Positions 18,557 to 27,153 of a stretch of 64,000 nucleotides of DNA are shown here, one piece after another. Position numbers and translations under genes: made by a program. The notes beneath the pieces were generated by a model. That model saw only the letters and a list, made by a program, of their open reading frames with translations, made no database searches and was not told where the DNA came from. Position 1 is the stretch's first letter, and every line of letters starts with the position of its first letter. This DNA comes from MED-G105 sp039814575 (GTDB lineage Bacteria; Pseudomonadota; Alphaproteobacteria; Caulobacterales; Parvularculaceae). Where the stretch lies: the NCBI GenBank assembly GCA_039814575.1, contig JBCCAY010000007.1, forward strand, positions 1 through 64,000. Direction: 5' to 3'.

Positions 18557-18959
18557 AACGTCCCCCAATGGAGTTAAATTCCCAACCGTCCACACGACTC
18601 AAACTTACCTTTTGTTAACGCGATAAGTCAAACGAGAAACACCGAAAAATTCGATATTTTTCTAATCACCGCAGCCGCTGGCAGGCCTTTTCGACCGACA
18701 TAGTTTCGTAGACGATTCGAAGCGTCCCGCAATGGATTTAGAAAGCAAAAAGGGCGCCGAAAATCGGATAATCCCCCATGACGCGCAAAACCTTTTTCCA
18801 CTCGCCTTAATGGGGCGTTTACGGAGAAGTTTACCGGCTTTCTCGGCGCCTTCGACACCAGTCGATTGCGCTTTAACTGTCGCGCACCATTTTTGCAGGC
18901 GCTGCTCTTGGAACGCCCTGATCTTTGCGCGTCTTCTTTGCGCGGTGTAAGACGCCCCT
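18557..18959. other. Gene-free divergent promoter region
   Basis: About 400 bases separate the VPLPA-CTERM gene and the divergent hydrolase gene at 18960. The part next to the VPLPA-CTERM gene (18600-18660) is AT-rich and is the likely promoter. I see no further gene, palindrome or terminator. Confidence 0.45.
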
Positions 18960-19721
18960 ATGAACAACGCATCGCCCCCCGAAGATCCAAACGCGGATCT
19001 ATCGTCACAACCAGCATTCACCGTCCAAATCGTGCCGGTGACGCCATTTCAGCAGAATTGCTCGATTATCCGGGCGGCGTCCGGCGCCGCGGCGCTTGTC
19101 GATCCAGGCGGTGAGCCCAACAAAATCATGGCCGCAGCTGACGCAATGGATGCGCGGGTGGAGAAAATTTGGCTCACCCACGGCCATTTAGACCACGCTG
19201 GCGGCGCAGAAGAGATTAAACGCCGAACGGGCGCGCCGATCGAAGGCCCTCACAAAGAGGACGTTTTTTGGCTCGATCAAATTCGTTCGTCCTGGGCGCA
19301 GTTTGGGGTGGAAGACGGCGAAGACTGTCGTCCGGATCGTTTTCTTGACGATGGCGACACGTTGACGCTCGACGGCGTGGCGTTCGACGTCGCTTTTACG
19401 CCCGGCCACACGCCCGGCCACGTGATCATCGTTCAAAAAGAAGCCCGCCTCGCTTTTGTCGGCGATGTTCTCTTTAAAGGGTCTGTGGGCCGCACCGATT
19501 TCCCACGCGGCGATCAAGCGACATTGGTTCGCTCAATCACCGATAAGCTTTGGCCCTTCGGCGATGACATTCAGTTCATTCCCGGGCACGGCCCAATGTC
19601 GACCTTCGGCGAGGAGCGTCGCACAAATCCCTTCGTTGGCGATTCGATTACTGGCTATAAAGGCGCGCCGACGTCAGCGCCGGACACGGGGGCCCAAGGC
19701 ACGGCGAAGCGTTATCGATAG
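18960..19721 (+). CDS. Metallo-beta-lactamase-fold hydrolase, glyoxalase II-like
   Basis: A 253-residue protein with the metal-binding signature THGHLDHAGG (His74, His76, Asp78, His79), then FTPGHTPGH and FIPGHGP, which supply the remaining ligands. The order and spacing fit the hydroxyacylglutathione hydrolase-like subfamily (YcbL type). It is probably a cytoplasmic thioester hydrolase acting on glyoxalase-type intermediates, but the substrate is inferred only from the fold. It lies between carA and carB on the same strand as both. Confidence 0.88.
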   Translation: MNNASPPEDPNADLSSQPAFTVQIVPVTPFQQNCSIIRAASGAAALVDPGGEPNKIMAAADAMDARVEKIWLTHGHLDHAGGAEEIKRRTGAPIEGPHKEDVFWLDQIRSSWAQFGVEDGEDCRPDRFLDDGDTLTLDGVAFDVAFTPGHTPGHVIIVQKEARLAFVGDVLFKGSVGRTDFPRGDQATLVRSITDKLWPFGDDIQFIPGHGPMSTFGEERRTNPFVGDSITGYKGAPTSAPDTGAQGTAKRYR

Positions 19722-20027
19722 AGACCGATGCGCTGATCAAGGCAAATAACGGAAATACGGAACTTTGGAGCGTCTGAATTGCGGATGTAAAACTGCAGCG
19801 GTTCGCAGCGCTTGGGCGTCGCGAAGCGCAAAACTTTATGGCGACGCTTTCAGCGCTCCCGAAATGCGTCCTCGAAGGCGCGCCTAAACGCGTCAATGTC
19901 GCTACAGAAAACCCTTTTCACTGGCGGCGGTTTCCCCTAAGGAACCGCTTTAATCGACAATTTCATTCTCCATCGTCCGCGTGTCTCTCCCCAAGGCTTG
20001 CGCGGGCCTTTTTGCGCGAGCTTTTGA
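19722..20027. other. Gene-free carB leader
   Basis: These 306 bases separate the hydrolase gene from carB. I see no open frame with a ribosome-binding site and no attenuator-like hairpin with T-run, so any pyrimidine or arginine control is not apparent from the sequence. Confidence 0.45.
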
Positions 20028-23000
20028 ATGCCTAAACGCACCGACATCTCCTCCATTCTCATTATCGGCGCCGGTCCCATCATTATCGGGCAAGCCTGCG
20101 AATTCGACTATTCCGGCGTGCAAGCGGTGAAAGCCCTGAAAGAGGAGGGATTTCGCGTCATATTGGTGAATTCCAACCCGGCGACGATTATGACGGACCC
20201 GGAGCTTGCCGACGCCACTTATGTGGAGCCGATCACGCCGGCATTCGTTGAAAAGGTCATCGCTCGGGAACGCCCTGACGCGCTTTTGCCGACCATGGGT
20301 GGACAAACGGCGCTCAATTGCGCGCTTGATTTGGAGCGCCTCGGCGTTCTGGAAAAATATGGCGTAGAAATGATCGGCGCGCGCGCCGACGTTATCGAAA
20401 AAGCCGAAGACCGCGAAAAATTCCGCGCAGCGATGACGAAGATAGGCCTTGAGAACCCGCGCGCGGTGATCGCCTCCTCGCCGGAAATCAAAGGCGCCGA
20501 CGGCAAAGTCACCGGCTATGATCGCGCCGCCGGCATCGCCGAAGCCATGGCTGCGCTCGACAAGATCGGCCTGCCGGCGATCATCCGCCCCGCCTTCACC
20601 CTAGGCGGCACCGGCGGCGGCGTCGCTTACAATCGCGAAGAGTTTGAACACATCGTCCGTTCGGGGATCGAAGCCTCGCCTGTCGGCCAAGTCTTGATTG
20701 ATGAAAGTCTGCTCGGCTGGAAAGAATTCGAGATGGAGGTCGTGCGTGACCGCGTCGACAATTGCATCATCATTTGCGCCATCGAAAACGTCGACCCCAT
20801 GGGCGTGCACACGGGCGATTCGATCACTGTCGCCCCAGCGCTGACGCTCACCGACAAAGAGTATCAGATCATGCGCAACGCCTCCCTCGCCGTCATGCGT
20901 GAGATCGGCGTTGAGACCGGCGGCTCCAACGTTCAGTTCGCGGTGAACCCAGAAAACGGACGCCTTGTCGTTATTGAGATGAACCCGCGCGTGTCGCGCT
21001 CCTCGGCGCTGGCGTCGAAAGCGACCGGCTTCCCCATTGCGCGTGTCGCCGCGAAACTGGCTGTCGGCTATACGCTTGACGAACTCGACAACGACATCAC
21101 CGGCGCGACGCCGGCGTCGTTTGAACCGACGATTGATTATGTCGTCACCAAAATCCCGCGCTTCACCTTTGAGAAATTCCCCGGCGCAGAACCTTCTTTG
21201 ACCACGGCGATGAAGTCCGTGGGCGAAGCGATGGCCATCGGCCGGTGTTTCCAAGAATCCCTACAAAAGGCGTTGCGCTCCTTAGAAACAGGGCTTTCCG
21301 GCCTTGACCCCATCGACGTACCGGGACTCGGCGTCGATGACGACGACAACGCCTTGCGCGCCGCCCTCGCCGCGCCGACGCCGGACCGCTTACGGGTCGC
21401 CGCCGAAGCGTTGCGCCGCGGCGCGTCCGTTGATCAGGTTAACGCCGTCACGCAATACGACCCTTGGTTTTTGGAACAACTCGACGGGATCGTCGCCGCT
21501 GAAAAGGACGTCGCGAGCGAAGGTCTGCCCGAAGATGCTGGCCGGCTACGCCGCCTCAAAGCCATGGGCTTTTCCGACAAACGCCTGGCCGAGCTCTGCG
21601 ACGGTACCGAACAAGAGGTGCGAGAATTTCGTCTCGCCCGCGGCGTGGCGCCGGTCTTTAAGCGTATTGATACGTGTGCGGCGGAGTTCGCAGCGAAAAC
21701 GCCTTATATGTACTCCACTTATGAGACGTCTTACGGCGAAGACCCTGAATGCGAATCGAAGCCGACCGACGAGCGCAAGGTGATTATTCTCGGCGGCGGG
21801 CCGAACCGTATCGGCCAAGGCATCGAATTTGACTATTGCTGCTGCCACGCCGCCTTCGCCCTGGCCGAAATCGGCGTGCAGTCGGTGATGGTGAACTGCA
21901 ACCCGGAAACGGTTTCCACGGATTATGACACCTCGGACCGTCTATATTTCGATCCGCTGACCGCCGAAGACGCTTTGTCGATTATCCGCAAAGAACAAGA
22001 AACCGGAACGCTGCTCGGCGTCATTGTGCAATATGGCGGACAGACGCCGTTGAAACTCGCCAAGACGCTTGACGCCGAAGGCGTGCCTATTCTCGGCACC
22101 CCCTATGACGCGATCGATCTCGCCGAAGACCGCGAACGCTTCAAGAAACTGGCGAATGAGCTGGCGTTTCGTCAGCCGAAAAACGCCACCGCCCCCTCGA
22201 AAGACAGCGCCCTCGAGATCGCCGATAGTGTCGGTTATCCGGTGGTGACGCGCCCGTCTTATGTGCTCGGCGGTCGGGCGATGGAGATCGTGCGCGACGC
22301 GGACGGCATGAAGCGCTATCTGGAAACTGCGGACATCACGATTTCCGAAGATGAGCCGCTGCTCCTTGATCAATACCTTCAGCACGCGATCGAAGTGGAC
22401 GTTGACGCAATTTGCGACGGCGAAGACGTTTATATCGCCGGCGTCATGGAACATATCGAAGAAGCCGGCGTCCATTCCGGCGACAGCGCGTGCTCGCTGC
22501 CGCCTTACACGCTGTCGCCCGAAACCATCGCCACGCTTGAGGACAACACCAAGAAGCTCGCCAAAGCGCTCGGCGTCGTCGGCCTGATGAATGTTCAGTA
22601 CGCCATTAAAGACGGCGATATCTACATTATCGAAGCAAATCCGCGCGCTTCGCGCACTGCGCCTTTCGTGGCTAAGACCATCGGCGCCCCCATCGCCCGG
22701 ATCGGCGCGAAAGTCATGGCCGGCGCGAAGCTCAGCGAATTCACCTTACCGAAAGCCCCAAGCGGGCATGTTGCGGTGAAAGAAGTCGTCTTTCCATTTG
22801 CGCGCTTCCCCGGCGTCGACACTGTCTTAGGGCCGGAAATGCGCTCCACAGGCGAAGTCATCGGCCTCGACACTGATTTCGACAAAGCCCGCGCTAAGAG
22901 CCTCATCGGCGCCGGCGCGCGCATGCCGCTGGAAGGCTGCATCTTCATTTCACTGAGGGATTCCGACAAGGAAAGCATGGTGTCGCCGGCCAAGCGTCTT

Positions 23001-23330
23001 ATCGAGATGGGCTTCCGGCTGATCGCCACGGGCGGCACCGCGAGTTTCTTTAACGAGCAAGGCTTGGCGGTGGAGCGCATCAACAAAGTCTTGGAAGGCC
23101 GGCCGCATATTGTCGACGCCTTGAAGAACGGCGAAGTGCAGATGGTGTTCAACACCACCGAAGGCGCGCAGTCGATAAAGGATTCCCGCTCCATCCGGAC
23201 CACGGCGCTGGCGTCTAGGATTCCTTGCATCACCACAGCGACAGGCGCGATCGTCGCGGTCCGCGCGATTGAGGCGTTGCGCGCCGGAGAATTGGAAGTC
23301 GCGCCGCTGCAAAGTTATTTCGCGACTTGA
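20028..23330 (+). CDS. carB: Carbamoyl-phosphate synthase large subunit
   Basis: The 1100-residue subunit makes carbamoyl phosphate from bicarbonate, ammonia and two ATP. Both homologous halves are present: the first opens ILIIGAGPIIIGQACEFDYSG, the second VIILGGGPNRIGQGIEFDYCC, each with an ATP-grasp domain. The C-terminal MGS-like allosteric domain is visible (MGFRLIATGGTASFFNEQGL). Length matches the family. It partners CarA, encoded about 2.8 kb upstream rather than next to it. A strong intrinsic terminator follows. Confidence 0.98.
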   Translation: MPKRTDISSILIIGAGPIIIGQACEFDYSGVQAVKALKEEGFRVILVNSNPATIMTDPELADATYVEPITPAFVEKVIARERPDALLPTMGGQTALNCALDLERLGVLEKYGVEMIGARADVIEKAEDREKFRAAMTKIGLENPRAVIASSPEIKGADGKVTGYDRAAGIAEAMAALDKIGLPAIIRPAFTLGGTGGGVAYNREEFEHIVRSGIEASPVGQVLIDESLLGWKEFEMEVVRDRVDNCIIICAIENVDPMGVHTGDSITVAPALTLTDKEYQIMRNASLAVMREIGVETGGSNVQFAVNPENGRLVVIEMNPRVSRSSALASKATGFPIARVAAKLAVGYTLDELDNDITGATPASFEPTIDYVVTKIPRFTFEKFPGAEPSLTTAMKSVGEAMAIGRCFQESLQKALRSLETGLSGLDPIDVPGLGVDDDDNALRAALAAPTPDRLRVAAEALRRGASVDQVNAVTQYDPWFLEQLDGIVAAEKDVASEGLPEDAGRLRRLKAMGFSDKRLAELCDGTEQEVREFRLARGVAPVFKRIDTCAAEFAAKTPYMYSTYETSYGEDPECESKPTDERKVIILGGGPNRIGQGIEFDYCCCHAAFALAEIGVQSVMVNCNPETVSTDYDTSDRLYFDPLTAEDALSIIRKEQETGTLLGVIVQYGGQTPLKLAKTLDAEGVPILGTPYDAIDLAEDRERFKKLANELAFRQPKNATAPSKDSALEIADSVGYPVVTRPSYVLGGRAMEIVRDADGMKRYLETADITISEDEPLLLDQYLQHAIEVDVDAICDGEDVYIAGVMEHIEEAGVHSGDSACSLPPYTLSPETIATLEDNTKKLAKALGVVGLMNVQYAIKDGDIYIIEANPRASRTAPFVAKTIGAPIARIGAKVMAGAKLSEFTLPKAPSGHVAVKEVVFPFARFPGVDTVLGPEMRSTGEVIGLDTDFDKARAKSLIGAGARMPLEGCIFISLRDSDKESMVSPAKRLIEMGFRLIATGGTASFFNEQGLAVERINKVLEGRPHIVDALKNGEVQMVFNTTEGAQSIKDSRSIRTTALASRIPCITTATGAIVAVRAIEALRAGELEVAPLQSYFAT

Positions 23331-23340
23331 ACATTAAGCA

Positions 23341-23384
23341 ACGACCGTTGATACTTGTTAAGTACAGTAAAAACGGTCGTCTTT
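23341..23384 (+). terminator. Rho-independent terminator of carB
   Basis: ACGACCGTT at 23341-23349 pairs with AACGGTCGT at 23372-23380, followed by CTTTT. The loop contains a second small hairpin (TACTT-gtt-AAGTA at 23352-23364). The T-run touches the ATG of the next small gene at 23386. Confidence 0.8.
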
Positions 23385-23385
23385 T

Positions 23386-23598
23386 ATGCAAGATCTTCCA
23401 GAAGAACCGCCGCTTCCGCCAAATGACATTAGCGCAGTTGAGTCTTTCGCTGGCGGCGCTATCGCTATTGTTTTCGCTGTTTTCTGGTTTTTTTTCATGT
23501 GGCGATACATGAAGGCGATTTTTTCAACCCCGCGCCAGCTTGAACGGATTGCAACGGCGCTTGAACGAATCGCTGATAATATCGACCGGAAAATGTAA
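23386..23598 (+). CDS. Small membrane protein with amphipathic tail
   Basis: The 70-residue product has an acidic proline-rich start (MQDLPEEPPLPPND), one hydrophobic segment (GGAIAIVFAVFWFFFMW) and a C-terminal amphipathic helix with heptad spacing (RQLERIATALERIADNID), suited to oligomerisation at the membrane. No ribosome-binding site exists: the ATG directly follows the T-run of the carB terminator. It would have to be leaderless or read from an RNA that passes the terminator. No family recognised. Confidence 0.55.
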   Translation: MQDLPEEPPLPPNDISAVESFAGGAIAIVFAVFWFFFMWRYMKAIFSTPRQLERIATALERIADNIDRKM

Positions 23599-23662
23599 TT
23601 GAGGACATATAGAGAAGGCCGCGAACACCGGGATGGGTCCAAATTTCCCCAATTAAAACAAT

Positions 23663-23690
23663 GATTAAACATCGTTTATCCTGTTTAATC
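23663..23690. promoter_or_regulatory. 8-bp perfect inverted repeat upstream of the greA promoter
   Basis: GATTAAAC (23663-23670) and GTTTAATC (23683-23690) are exact inverted copies around 12 bases. The repeat ends two bases before the proposed -35 element. It may be an operator, or a weak AT-rich terminator of the preceding small gene. Confidence 0.4.
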
Positions 23691-23691
23691 C

Positions 23692-23720
23692 TTGAATTTT
23701 TCTTCTTTTGAGCCTATTTC
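23692..23720 (+). promoter_or_regulatory. Predicted greA promoter
   Basis: TTGAAT (23692-23697), a 17-base spacer and TATTTC (23715-23720) form a plausible sigma-70 pair. Transcription would begin near 23727, upstream of the strong hairpin at 23741-23771. Confidence 0.4.
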
Positions 23721-23726
23721 TCTCGT

Positions 23727-23782
23727 CTTCCGCAATTACATCAGCCGCACCGGATCGTCCCGTGCGGCTGACGCGTTTTTTA
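23727..23782 (+). ncRNA. Candidate GraL-like terminated leader RNA of greA
   Basis: TCAGCCGCAC (23741-23750) pairs perfectly with GTGCGGCTGA (23762-23771), and CGCG plus six T residues follow. This intrinsic terminator lies between the proposed greA promoter and the gene, leaving about 55 bases beyond it to the start. In E. coli the greA leader is terminated early to give the small RNA GraL under GreA feedback; this layout suggests a parallel. Alternatively the hairpin simply ends the upstream gene's transcript. Confidence 0.45.
23741..23778 (+). terminator. Strong rho-independent terminator in the greA leader
   Basis: Ten-base-pair GC-rich stem, 11-base loop and a following T-run. It is 143 bases beyond the previous gene and 60 bases before greA, so it sits in the leader rather than directly behind a coding sequence. 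Confidence 0.85.
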
Positions 23783-23837
23783 GCACAGCGCTGTTTTTGC
23801 GCGCTTATTGGTATTTTGGCTTAGAAAGGTGCCTGAA

Positions 23838-24311
23838 ATGCAGAAAGTTCCCATGACCGCTGCTGGGTATCAAAGCCTCGAGGAGGAGCTGAAGCGCCTC
23901 AAGAACGAAGAACGCCCGTCGATTATTCAAGCGATCGCTGAAGCGCGCGCCCATGGCGACCTATCGGAAAATGCCGAATATCACGCCGCGAAAGAACGCC
24001 AGAGCTGGGTCGAAGGTCAAATTCTCGAGCTGGAAGACAAGTTCACGCGCGCCGACGTCATCGACGTCGCCAAGATGGATGGGGACACCGTCAAGTTCGG
24101 CGCGACCGTCACGCTCATCGACGAAGACACCGAAGAAGAAAAGACCTGGCAAATCGTCGGCGATTACGAGGCGGACGTGAAATCAGGCAAAGTCTCGATC
24201 TCCTCACCGATCGCCCGAGCGCTCATTAATAAAGAGAGCGGCGACAGCGTCGAAGTGGCCGCGCCCGGCGGCGCGCGCATGTATGAGATCGCCCGCGTCG
24301 AATTTCGTTAG
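23838..24311 (+). CDS. greA: Transcription elongation factor GreA
   Basis: GreA stimulates RNA cleavage in backtracked RNA polymerase. The ATG at 23838 (MQKVPMTAAGYQSLEEEL) has AGAAAGGTG as ribosome-binding site and gives 157 residues, the family length. The acidic tip of the coiled coil, DLSENAEYHAAKERQ, and the C-terminal FKBP-like domain (TVTLIDEDTEEEKTWQIVGDYEAD and SPIARALINKESGD) are all present. The upstream leader contains a strong terminator that may be subject to feedback. The DUF983 gene follows after 14 bases. Confidence 0.97.
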   Translation: MQKVPMTAAGYQSLEEELKRLKNEERPSIIQAIAEARAHGDLSENAEYHAAKERQSWVEGQILELEDKFTRADVIDVAKMDGDTVKFGATVTLIDEDTEEEKTWQIVGDYEADVKSGKVSISSPIARALINKESGDSVEVAAPGGARMYEIARVEFR

Positions 24312-24325
24312 AGATCGAGGCGGCG

Positions 24326-24760
24326 GTGTCAGCGTCCATCGACAATACGGCCGATACATCCTCAGAAACGCTTGCTGGCGATGACGGCGCGCCGCGTTCT
24401 TGGGTGCGCGCCCTTTGGCGCGGCGCTCGGCGGCGATGTCCGCACTGCGGCGAAGGCCGTCTTTTCTATGGGTACACAAGGGTTAACGATCATTGTCCGT
24501 CGTGCGGATTGGAATTTTCGGGGCATCGCGCCGACGACGCGCCGCCCTACATCACGATTATGATTGTCGGCCACGTCGCGATTCCCTTGGCGCTGGCTTG
24601 GAAGCAGTTCTTTGATCCGCCCCTAGCGCTCCAATTCCTGGCGTTGACGCCAGCGATGCTGCTCGCAACGGCGTGGCTATTGCCGGTGTCGAAAGGCGCG
24701 ATGATCGGTGTCCAATGGGCGAATCGCCTACATGGGTTTGGCGACGATCCTGACACTTAG
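24326..24760 (+). CDS. DUF983 zinc-ribbon membrane protein
   Basis: This 144-residue protein starts with GTG, preceded by GAGG. It contains a zinc-ribbon pair, CPHCGEG and CPSCGLEF, typical of DUF983, followed by two hydrophobic segments (IMIVGHVAIPLALAW and FLALTPAMLLATAWLLPV). The function of the family is unknown. The 14-base spacing to greA suggests co-transcription. Confidence 0.88.
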   Translation: MSASIDNTADTSSETLAGDDGAPRSWVRALWRGARRRCPHCGEGRLFYGYTRVNDHCPSCGLEFSGHRADDAPPYITIMIVGHVAIPLALAWKQFFDPPLALQFLALTPAMLLATAWLLPVSKGAMIGVQWANRLHGFGDDPDT

Positions 24761-24910
24761 GCCGGATCGCAATACGACACCTGCGAACCAGCAAGGCGCG
24801 TCGTTTGTTGCCGCCAAGTTATTGACTTCAACGGCGGAACCGCTAATACGCGTCGCTTGATGAATTGCTGGGCCCCCACTTAAGAGCGGCCCCTTTGGAG
24901 CATTAAGGCC

Positions 24911-25078
24911 ATGGCCAAGCCGACCACGATTAAAATCCGCCTCAATTCGACGGCCGGCACGGGATATTTCTACGTAACGAAGAAAAACACCCGGACCATG
25001 ACGGAAAAGCTCGTTTTGAAGAAATACGATCCCGTCGCGCGTAAGCACGTCGAGTTCAAAGAAGGCAAGATCAAGTAA
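24911..25078 (+). CDS. rpmG: 50S ribosomal protein L33
   Basis: The 55-residue frame starts MAKPTTIKIRLNSTAGTGYF and ends HVEFKEGKIK. It has the usual L33 block FYVTKKNTRTMTEKL. It lacks the zinc-binding cysteines of the C+ form. Length and basic composition fit the family exactly. A GC-rich hairpin without T-run follows near 25094-25120. Confidence 0.96.
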   Translation: MAKPTTIKIRLNSTAGTGYFYVTKKNTRTMTEKLVLKKYDPVARKHVEFKEGKIK

Positions 25079-25146
25079 GATCTGTCAGAGACTGGCTGCG
25101 CGGCGCCAGCGCCGCAGGCCACACCCAAATCCCATCCCTGAAAAGC

Positions 25147-26532
25147 TTACGCGGCGTCGCTTTGGATAACGCGATTGCGTCCTTGATTCTTCGCCTCGTA
25201 AAGTGCTTCATCCGCCCGCTTGATCAGCCGCTGCGCCGTATCGCCCTCAACAGCACTTTCTGTTGACGCGATGCCGATTGAGACGGTGACGCCGACGCTC
25301 TCATCGCCCTTACCGATATCCATCGCGGCATTGGCGACTTCTTCCCGGAGCCTTTCAGCGACAATCGAAGCGAACTTTTTGTCCGTATCCGGCATCGCCA
25401 CCAAGAATTCCTCACCGCCATAGCGACAGGCGAGATCAATGCCGCGCACCGAACCGCGAATACGGTCGGCGAATTGCTGCAACACCGCGTCGCCAGCATC
25501 GTGTCCGTGGGTGTCGTTGATCGATTTAAAGTGATCGATGTCGAGCACCATGATGGACAGCGGTTGGCCGGTCCAAATCGCTCGGTCAAACATCGCCGAC
25601 AAATGGCTAGCCAGATATCGCCGGTTATAAAGCCCGGTCAATTGGTCCGTGACGGCCATTTCCAAGCTCGCCTCGAACGAGTGACGCAAGCGATCGATAT
25701 ACCGCTTACGACGGATCTGCGTGCTTACCCGCGCAACGAGTTCGTTTCTGTCAACCGGACGGCTTAAGTAATCGGTAACGCCGATATCGAGCGCGCGCAC
25801 AAGTTTGCGGGTGTCGCCTTGTCGCACCACGGCGAGGACTGGCGTCATGCGCGTCTCTTCTAAGGAGCGTAAAGAAGAGCACAGCCGCAATGGATCCATC
25901 TCTTCCATGGACATATTGATAATGACCATGTCGAAGTCTTCGTCTTTGATCCGTTCCTGCGCAGCTTCAGGGTTTGTTTCGATGATCACTTCGCCATTGT
26001 TCTCTAGCATATCAGCGAGGCGCTCAGCTTGCGATTGCTGGTCGTCGACCACGAAAATTCTCGGCGGATCGTCATTTTCACTTTCAGCGATGAGTTGCTG
26101 CTGATCGACAACGCCGAGGTTTTTGCCCGTGGCGTAGCGCATCCGCAATTCATCGGTCATCACTTTGAGGCGCGTTAGACTGCGCACCCGCGCAAAAAGA
26201 GCGAGATCTTCCACCGGTTTGGTCAGAAAATCGTCAGCGCCGGCGCTCAATCCCTGGACGCGGTCCGTCTGCTGATCGAGCGCGGTCACCATAACGACGG
26301 GAATATGAGCTGTTTCCGGCGTATTTTTGATATGACGGCACGCTTCAAAACCGTCCATGCCCGGCATCATGACGTCGAGCAGAATAATATCAGGCTGGTT
26401 TTCTTTCGCGCAAGCGACCGCTTCCTGTCCGGAAAATGCGGTCAGTACATCAAAATATTCGGCTCTCAGCTTGGCTTCTAAGAGCTTAACGTTAGGCTCA
26501 AGGTCGTCCACGACCAGGACGCGCGCCGTCAT
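25147..26532 (-). CDS. pleD: PleD-type response regulator and diguanylate cyclase
   Basis: A 461-residue protein with two receiver domains and a GGDEF output. Receiver 1 has the phospho-acceptor Asp53 (IILLDVMMPGMDG). Receiver 2 lacks it (IINMSMEEMDP), the adaptor form known in Caulobacter PleD. The cyclase has active-site RYGGEEF, and the product-inhibition I-site RGID lies five residues before it. It makes cyclic di-GMP to control polar development or surface attachment. It follows divK on the same strand, as in Caulobacter. Confidence 0.96.
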   Translation of the reverse strand: MTARVLVVDDLEPNVKLLEAKLRAEYFDVLTAFSGQEAVACAKENQPDIILLDVMMPGMDGFEACRHIKNTPETAHIPVVMVTALDQQTDRVQGLSAGADDFLTKPVEDLALFARVRSLTRLKVMTDELRMRYATGKNLGVVDQQQLIAESENDDPPRIFVVDDQQSQAERLADMLENNGEVIIETNPEAAQERIKDEDFDMVIINMSMEEMDPLRLCSSLRSLEETRMTPVLAVVRQGDTRKLVRALDIGVTDYLSRPVDRNELVARVSTQIRRKRYIDRLRHSFEASLEMAVTDQLTGLYNRRYLASHLSAMFDRAIWTGQPLSIMVLDIDHFKSINDTHGHDAGDAVLQQFADRIRGSVRGIDLACRYGGEEFLVAMPDTDKKFASIVAERLREEVANAAMDIGKGDESVGVTVSIGIASTESAVEGDTAQRLIKRADEALYEAKNQGRNRVIQSDAA

Positions 26533-26578
26533 GCGCCTCCCCTTTAAATCAACTCGCCGCTAAGTCGGCTAGGGGACG

Positions 26579-26986
26579 TTAAGCCAAATACCTTTTCACT
26601 TTCTCAAGAAAATCGGCGACGGCGATAGGTTTTGCAATGTAATCGCGACATCCGCCGGCGCGAATGCGTTCTTCGTCGCCTTTCATGGCGAACGCAGTCA
26701 CTGCAATTATCGGCGTATCCTTCAGTTCATCATCGTTAACAATTTCTTGCGTGACCTTAAGACCGGATATTTCCGGCAACTGAATGTCCATGAGAATCAA
26801 GTCCGGTCGCGACGCGCGCGCGCGAACAAGCGCTTCAGGCCCGGTGCGCGCTTCGATCACCGCGTAGCCATGCGCCTCTAAGAGGTCATGGAAAAGCTTC
26901 ATATTGAGTTCGTTGTCCTCAACAATCAGCACGGTTTTCGGCGTCGTCTCGATCGGCCGCTCCATCGACAGGTCAAATGCCGGCAT
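26579..26986 (-). CDS. divK: Cell-cycle response regulator DivK
   Basis: A single-domain receiver of 135 residues from the ATG at 26986, with AAGGG as ribosome-binding site; the open frame continues to 27109 but the extra N-terminus is unlike the family. Near-diagnostic blocks are TVLIVEDNELNMKLFHDLLEAHGY, the phospho-acceptor region LILMDIQLPEISG (Asp67) and VTAFAMKGDEERIRAGGC. DivK relays signals between DivJ/PleC-type kinases and DivL to control CtrA. A near-match to the CtrA box lies about 100 bases upstream. pleD follows. Confidence 0.95.
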   Translation of the reverse strand: MPAFDLSMERPIETTPKTVLIVEDNELNMKLFHDLLEAHGYAVIEARTGPEALVRARASRPDLILMDIQLPEISGLKVTQEIVNDDELKDTPIIAVTAFAMKGDEERIRAGGCRDYIAKPIAVADFLEKVKRYLA

Positions 26987-27083
26987 TTTAAGGCCCTTGC
27001 CTCGGATTCTAAAAGACGCGCCCTTCGACAAGGCGTGTCGTATAACAATCGTAACTTCCATCTTTGGTTTTGCGGCAAAGGTA

Positions 27084-27098
27084 TTAATCGATTGTTTA
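27084..27098. promoter_or_regulatory. Near-match to a CtrA box upstream of divK
   Basis: TTAA-N7-TTTA differs by one base from the CtrA consensus TTAA-N7-TTAA. It is about 100 bases upstream of divK and 56 bases upstream of the divergent dinB. Confidence 0.35.
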
Positions 27099-27153
27099 TG
27101 ACGTCTCACTGGGCTGTGATCGTTCTTACCCCAACACGCCAGAATTCTATTAA

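Noticed and set aside
20601..21254. Minus-strand frame of 217 codons opposite carB
   Set aside because: Antisense shadow of an invariant gene with biased composition.
25094..25120. GC-rich hairpin between rpmG and pleD
   Set aside because: No T-run on either strand, so not called as an intrinsic terminator.
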